Below, piece by piece: positions 58,598 through 64,000 of a DNA stretch of 64,000 nt; the first letter of the stretch is position 1; every line of letters starts with the position of its first letter. The stretch covers positions 1 through 64,000 of the forward strand of contig MBPM02000145.1 of NCBI GenBank assembly GCA_001695595.3. Direction: 5' to 3'. A program made the position numbers and the translations under genes. The DNA comes from Plasmopara viticola (lineage: Eukaryota; Oomycota; Peronosporomycetes; Peronosporales; Peronosporaceae). The notes beneath the pieces are model-generated. The model was not told the DNA's origin, did not search any database, and saw only the letters and a list, made by a program, of their open reading frames with translations.

Positions 58598-61299
58598 CCT
58601 TTCTTCCTTTCTGTCGATACTAATGCCGGTGCGCAAAATAAATCGGAAAAGCGATATGTGTTCGCTGTGTTTCAATGCTAAAATTCACTCAGGCGATGTG
58701 GTCTTACGGATGAGTGTTCAGCTTTTAGACCGCCTTCCAGGTAAGAGAGTGCGAGCGCCACGTGCACCTGATAACTTGCGACCGAAGCCGCCTAAGTGGT
58801 CATCTCTCTCCTTACTTCAAGAAAAAGTCCTATTGTTCTGTCGTTAGTACTTCGCCGGACTGGACTCGCTACCGCCGGGACTGTCTGAGCTGTGGTGCTT
58901 AAGCTCTAAAATATAGACTTTGCTTGTAGAACCCGAACGTCATGACACGATTCAGCTGCTTGGTCTTGCGGAAGATAGCGTATGTAGCCGGCCTTGCAAG
59001 TCCATACAAGCCAGAAGGTCTTTTAAGCAGTGCAAATTGGTTGCTTAACAGAAGCGAATAGGTGATCCTATCTATCATGAATTTGTTGCGAGAATTAAGG
59101 GAGTCAATTTTACCGCGTGGGCATAGGATCGACCGGTGTCAATTGAATGTGATGGAGTGGAACAACACCTTGCACAGACGAGGCGTGCAGATTGATATGC
59201 AATCTTCCGGCAAATCACTACTCACACCCGATTGATATACGCAATTGAAAGCCGTTGAAATACTTATAACTTCAATTAAGTTTTTTTTTGTGTTTTGGCC
59301 CTACCTTTTGTTTTTTAAACAAGGAAGGAAACTTGATATCACAATCGTGGCCAGAATCTTTCTTTTCCTTTGTGATCGCCAGTGTTCAAATGCTTCCATG
59401 CATGCAATCTAGGTGAGCACGAGATTTATAAATACATTTACTAATGAAAGGTTTGATGACCTTGATCACTGGGGCGCCATAACCCTGCCAAGGTGACTCT
59501 ATTCATGGACGGCTTTATGATGACTCCACCTCGTGATTTCCTCATTGTGTGCTGGTGGTGGCGACGAAAGAGACGATCTATATCGCTTCTCAAGAGGGAT
59601 ACGTTAACAACAGCCGCGTCTCCCGAATTTTTGCAGACAGAATGTTCTTTTGCTACAAAGCGGAGTCTGATGGCTTGCTATTTCGAGAACTGTCTCAAAG
59701 AATTTCAGCGTTGCCGAGCGACGCTGAACCGACTGCTATGGCTACAGCAAGCAATGGTTCATGGTCTGTGCCTGACCCAAAGGGGTCAGACAAAATAGAC
59801 CTCCGCCTCTCGTAAGGGTCTTAAAAAATTGCGTAAAGTATGCTCACATCTCACAACTAGAAATGCTTGGGTGGGATAAGACTTTCCATAATCTCATAAT
59901 GAGTGAGTGAATGATTACACATCAGGTGAATAAGCCTTTCGACAATGTGATTTCTCCTTTGAGAGCCTAACAGCCCTCAAAGGAGAAATCACATTGTTTC
60001 GCCGGTTGTATTAGTCGAACCTGTTGTCTAAAGAGTAAGTGGTATACTACATGACAGCGGTTTGCTTCGGTACTTAGCCGTGGTCCAGTCGCAAAGTATC
60101 TCGAACATTACATTGCTGTCTTTAATTATTGAACTGACCCTCGATATTATCGTCTTTGACTCCATTCTTTTCCATACTTTATAATGTGCTGCGTGACTCG
60201 GTCACCGTGCTTGTATGCTCAAGATACTAGACGACTGGTGCTTGGCCTCAGACAATGATTGCTCCCCTACATTTATGGCCTCCTCTGCAATTTTCTAGAT
60301 CACAATTTTACTTTCAAGAAGCTGTTGAAAGCATAAATTTTACGCTCTTCACCAGCATCTCTTCTGGATATGACTTTTACAAAAGCAGCAACGTCTCGAA
60401 GCGCTTCTTTCTTTGTCAACAAACGTTCAAATTTGCCGCCAGTAATTGTTTCACCAAGCGTCACAACGCTACTGTCAGGTATTTGAAGAGGCTTAAGCTA
60501 ATAAAGTTTGTAGCTATATAGCTGTAGATTTCGACGAGAAATGCAAAGGCCACGTAAGATGCGCTGCGCATATAGATGACCGCTGGAAAGCCTACCAATA
60601 AAATCAAGCTTAGTGACGATGGAGCTTCTTTGTATTTACAAAGTTGATGTATCGGCATATGATGTGGGCGGTGAACCTTTTTCAGTTGAACTACAACTAT
60701 CCCTGGCTGCGCTCGCGACACTTAGTGTCATGTTGACACGCACTTCACCCGTCTTGAATTTCCTGACTATGGCGTAGATGTGTGCTTGCCGCATGCGCTT
60801 AGCGACCGACAGAATCTGTCAAAGCATGTCAAGTTATCCATCTCTTCAAAGCCGTCGGCTTTGTGAATATGCCACCTCCGTGATGTGTTTGAGATTGCGC
60901 TAGTCCAAATTTTTGCGCGAGCTTGCCATTGCTACGCTGTCTATGGATCAACGGTAGGCGGATGCAGGAGAATAGCTTGTCCATGGTGTAGAGCACGCGC
61001 TCATGTTTCTGCAATTGGCGTTATATTCTAGTCGATGGGTGTGTCGGCGGCGTTCGGCCCAGCGAGCTTGAGTCACACGCAGTAGCAGAATCTACGACTC
61101 AATCTGCCTATAAATGAAGCCATTCTGTTGCTGGTCTACTTACGCTCATTTGCTGAAAAATTTCCTGTAAAGGACAAATGGCAAGTGGAAACGTGACGAG
61201 ATGTACGAGATCAAGGCTTCTGAGGCTAAAGATTGTGCTATGCTCGTGTTCCTTAAGCTTTTAAATCAATGTAAGAAACTAAAGTGCATAAGCTGTTAT
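58598..61299. other. AT-rich intergenic DNA between repeat copies
   Basis: No supported gene. Worn frames such as 59549-59815 (+) and 60829-61014 (-) have no recognised domain. A strong hairpin lies at 59942-59997 and is listed separately. Confidence 0.5.
59942..59997. repeat. 22-bp perfect inverted repeat with 12-base loop
   Basis: ACAATGTGATTTCTCCTTTG followed by AG (59942-59963) pairs base for base with 59976-59997 around the loop AGCCTAACAGCC. A small bulge could extend the stem by a CGA/TCG pairing outside. It is the longest perfect hairpin I noticed in the window, and no gene ends beside it. Confidence 0.85.
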
Positions 61300-62878
61300 G
61301 ACACGTCAGCTTTTTGTGTTTATTAAGTATAAGAGCAAGTGAGTAGGTAGGCACTACTAAAGGCTCGAGTTTACAATTACGGCGAAGTGTTTTTTTGTGT
61401 AACCCTTTCCATTATTTATGTGATACAGGTATATGTCCTCCGCAATGTTTCATAAATTTTTATAAGTCGAATTGTACTGCTCATTCACAAAAGCACAACA
61501 GCAACATAGCAGACTATATCGTGCATCATCGCTGTAGTACAGGGTGGCTAAGGGTACGCTGGATGCTATTGTATGCGGAGTAAAAGCGGACGAGAGCGGA
61601 CGCAGCGAACCTACATTTTACCACTATGGGAAGACTTGGAACGAGCACCAAAGAAACACAAGCAATGTCTTTGAAAGCCGAAGATCTGTAGTCGTCCTGC
61701 AAGAGCTACGCAAAGCACCCAAGTGTATCGTGCATCCAAAGAAGTTGCCGCAGCGACAGACCAGTCGCATGACTCCTCTACTTTCGAGCATCGATCGCAT
61801 CAATGCTGCTCTGGACACTGCAGTGGCACAACCTCCCCCGGCAACTGACACGTTATGTGTGTGCGAGGCATCTGAAGATGAATGGAATGCGTTTCTTGAC
61901 AGCGACGGACACATCGTCCAACCCACTTTTCTCGATTGGTCCGCTGACTCTGATGAGATCCACATCATTGAGTCTGCGGCTCCTCCCCACGAAATGTCTT
62001 GCCGAGCTCCGCGATCAATTAAGTTTGATAAAGGGCTCCAAGGTCACATGGCCGCCGTCCATTCCCAAAGGCGACGGTCGTGTCCGGACCTTAGCTATGG
62101 TCCTTGCCAGACAACACCTGGCTTTGTGCTTCGTCCAGGCGTTCCAACATTTGCAGATTTTCGAACCAATTGAATCAAAAGTGCCGTCTTGCAGCCGTGG
62201 GGCATGGCACAAGGCCAACTCGACCACAAGGCAATCGCAATATGGGCGGCAATGCCAGGAGTCGAGTATGTGCTATGTGTGTTGTCTTTGAGAATGCCGT
62301 CTGCAAGTTGTATGATACGCGCATCAAGCCACTCGTGGCACTGGTTTCACTTTGTACTCTCCATTGATCTGGGCAAGGCGTTGGTTTAACGCCCAGCAAT
62401 CTCCAGCAAAAATAAAGATCGATTGGAACTTTCTAAACTCTTGATACTTTGCCCAGCTTCGTTTAGTCTATGATAATCTCTCATAAGGATATGAAAAAAA
62501 GCTGGACACCTGGAGACCATCAATCATGACAGATCTGAAACGCTTTTGATCGATTGAAAGCTAGACGCCATTTTTCCTCAATATCTAGTTCTTTTAGTGT
62601 CAACTTGCAGAAAATGAAAAGCCTGAAAACTTTTTCAAGGTAAAATATCCCAGAAAAGAAAGAATCCATCTTCATAGGTAGACTTATAAGAATATAAAAA
62701 CAGAATCCGTTACAATGAGTAATGTTATCAGAAGTAGTGTCGTATTATAAATTAAGGGACAAGGATTGGCGAGGAAATGCCGGCCTCATCTTCGTCCATC
62801 CGCATAAAGTGCACCCACATTTCGTTTCAAGGTGTTCCGAATCACGACACTGTTCCGTCGCCCCACTTCCTTCGTTCT
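61300..62878. repeat. Direct repeat, distal copy, ending in an effector-gene tail
   Basis: Partner of 55391-56609, in the same orientation. It is longer because internal sequence missing from the proximal copy is kept here and about 100 extra bases lie near 62480-62580. Its last 35-40 bases (to CCACTTCCTTCGTTCT at 62878) correspond to the final codons of the RxLR effector on the minus strand. The match stops abruptly, and LINE-like coding sequence begins. Confidence 0.85.
61544..62291 (+). pseudogene. Broken copy 2 of the unknown gene in the direct repeat
   Basis: The first frame (from 61544, no ATG until 61769) reads through LQELRKAPKCIVHPKKL, MTPLLSSIDRINAALDT and SEDEWNAFLDSDGHIVQP to SAAPPHEMS. 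There, two bases are missing relative to the proximal copy. The homologous protein then continues in the other frame as LAELRDQLSLIKGSKVTWPP and AMVLARQHLALCFVQAFQHL to a stop near 62291. The frameshift and lack of a start mark it as a pseudogene, with lesions different from copy 1. The family is unrecognised. Confidence 0.5.
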
Positions 62879-64000
62879 GGTGGTGCAACATTCACAGTAC
62901 GGGTTGCTGAATCGTGTCGGGGAAAAGTTCATCGAGCCAGGCACGCCTGTTCCATGTGACCTTGCTCTGGACACTACGGATCCATCGACGATGACATATT
63001 CGTCGCCAATTCATCCAAATTACTATGAAGTCCTGCTTGCGAATGGATACGACATTTCTCTGCCGCCAGATGATGACCTAAGTGTGGGGGAATCTGCCGA
63101 ATGAGACGAATTTTATGGCTTTACTTGTGATTTGCCGTTGGTTCCATCGTCAACAATCCACGCCTTACGACAGGCACGACGGCTGCCACTTAAGGTGGAA
63201 CAAGCTTCGGCTGCGAAACTCGACAGCATAATTGCCGAATTAATCACCAAGGATGTACTGGCTTTTACGTCGCATGAAGATGTGCTGGTCACTATTCAAG
63301 CACAGCCTGCGTACTTTCGCCAACTGTTCAAGATCCCACTTTAACGTCAACAACAGCTTGTAACGGATCATGCAATTTACCGTACGGTATGCGCGCAGCC
63401 GCTACAGGATGGCGAACCGTTTGATTTTCTGTCCCGGTTACGTGCTCGATTTGGAGAGCACTTACCAGACTCAGATGCCATACTGACTGCAATTTTTCCG
63501 AAAGAAGATGCTAGATACTCAGCTTGCCACTGTGCCTTGAGCGATTTATTTTTGATGATCTTCTCACCTGGAATTTATGTCGATCCGCTGAAGATACAGG
63601 CATTGCTTCCTCCGCAACTGCCTCCCAAACGGATCCGACATGCACTGTTCCTTTTATGAAGCGACCTCATCTTGATGTGCATACACTCAGATGTTGTAAA
63701 GCACTTTCGGTATCCTGATACCACGCCGCCTCACCTTTTTACGGCGCTGACATATCTATGCGAACTGGAGCTATCTTCTACGGTTAAGACCACGCTTTGT
63801 TTTTGGTGCGCCCTCAACTCTAACGAGGCATGTGCCTTTAATGGAATTCCGCTCAACATGAACGGGTTGAATAAACCTTCTCTAACCATGTATGAGCGAC
63901 TTCTCTCGACGCATCAGTTGGTTGCGTTTCAAGAGACGAAGTTCAACAAAGCAGATTCACTCCAATCCAACAAACACCTCATACACGTAGCAGACTCCGG
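62879..64000 (+). mobile_element. Broken LINE-type non-LTR retrotransposon, endonuclease start at the window edge
   Basis: One reading frame runs from about 62880 to the window end, interrupted by only three in-frame stops (TGA at 63102, TAA at 63342, TGA at 63657). Protein-like sequence continues across each: LPPDDDLSVGESAE, then TCDLPLVPSSTIHAL; FDFLSRLRARFGEHLPDSDA; FSPGIYVDPLKIQALLPPQL; then FRYPDTTPPHLFTALTYL. At 63855 it reads NMNGLNKPSLTMYERLLSTH followed by QLVAFQETKF. That is the N-x-NGL...LxxxQETK signature opening the AP-like endonuclease domain of LINE polyproteins. The upstream 325 codons would be the region before the endonuclease and are not recognised. The three stops make this copy inactive. 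The reverse transcriptase, if present, lies beyond the window. Confidence 0.75.

Overview
The window is nuclear DNA of an oomycete, most likely a plant-infecting member of the Peronosporales (Phytophthora or downy-mildew type). The evidence is: mostly intronless genes or genes with a few short GT-AG introns (about 55-101 nt, donors often GTACG); two secreted proteins with RxLR-effector layout; a zinc-knuckle-array protein of the kind oomycete annotations call WRKY19-like; and fusion architectures typical of stramenopile signalling proteins (DysF-PH-VPS9, PX-RCC1-TBC). The species is not identified.

The layout is patchy. GC-rich housekeeping genes sit as islands in AT-rich DNA that holds decayed transposon and gene relics. 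From left to right: 1-9.3 kb no supported gene; 9.4-12.4 kb a C2H2 zinc-finger protein (+) and a helical-repeat protein (-); 12.5-16 kb relic DNA including a probable Gypsy fragment; 16.0-18.6 kb a DysF-PH-VPS9 putative Rab5-family GEF (-); 22.3-23.5 kb a secreted WY-repeat effector candidate (+); 25.7-32.4 kb a small hypothetical gene (+), a PDZ-like protein (-) and a four-exon condensin subunit CAP-G (-); 32.5-38.6 kb relic DNA; 38.6-42.2 kb a PX-RCC1-TBC protein (+); 43.9-44.8 kb the zinc-knuckle-array protein (-); 47.3-48.2 kb a three-exon CHIP-type U-box ubiquitin ligase (+). From 48.2 kb to the end is a gene-poor, repeat-rich tract.

The most interesting part is 54.4-64.0 kb. An intact RxLR effector gene (56573-57931, -) has its promoter and first codons mirrored, as a dead copy, about 2.8 kb away (54370-55135, +). 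Its 3' flank is the start of a second, direct repeat (55391-56609 and 61300-62878). The distal copy ends in a short tail of the same effector gene and then runs straight into a broken LINE-type retrotransposon (62879-64000). The tract therefore records at least three copies of the effector locus, one of which survives. The effector promoter carries a cluster of CCGGTA-type motifs kept in both copies.

The intact genes form no single pathway. Vesicle traffic (a Rab5-GEF-like and a TBC Rab-GAP-like protein), chromosome condensation, chaperone-linked ubiquitination and transcription are represented, alongside two candidate host-directed effectors.
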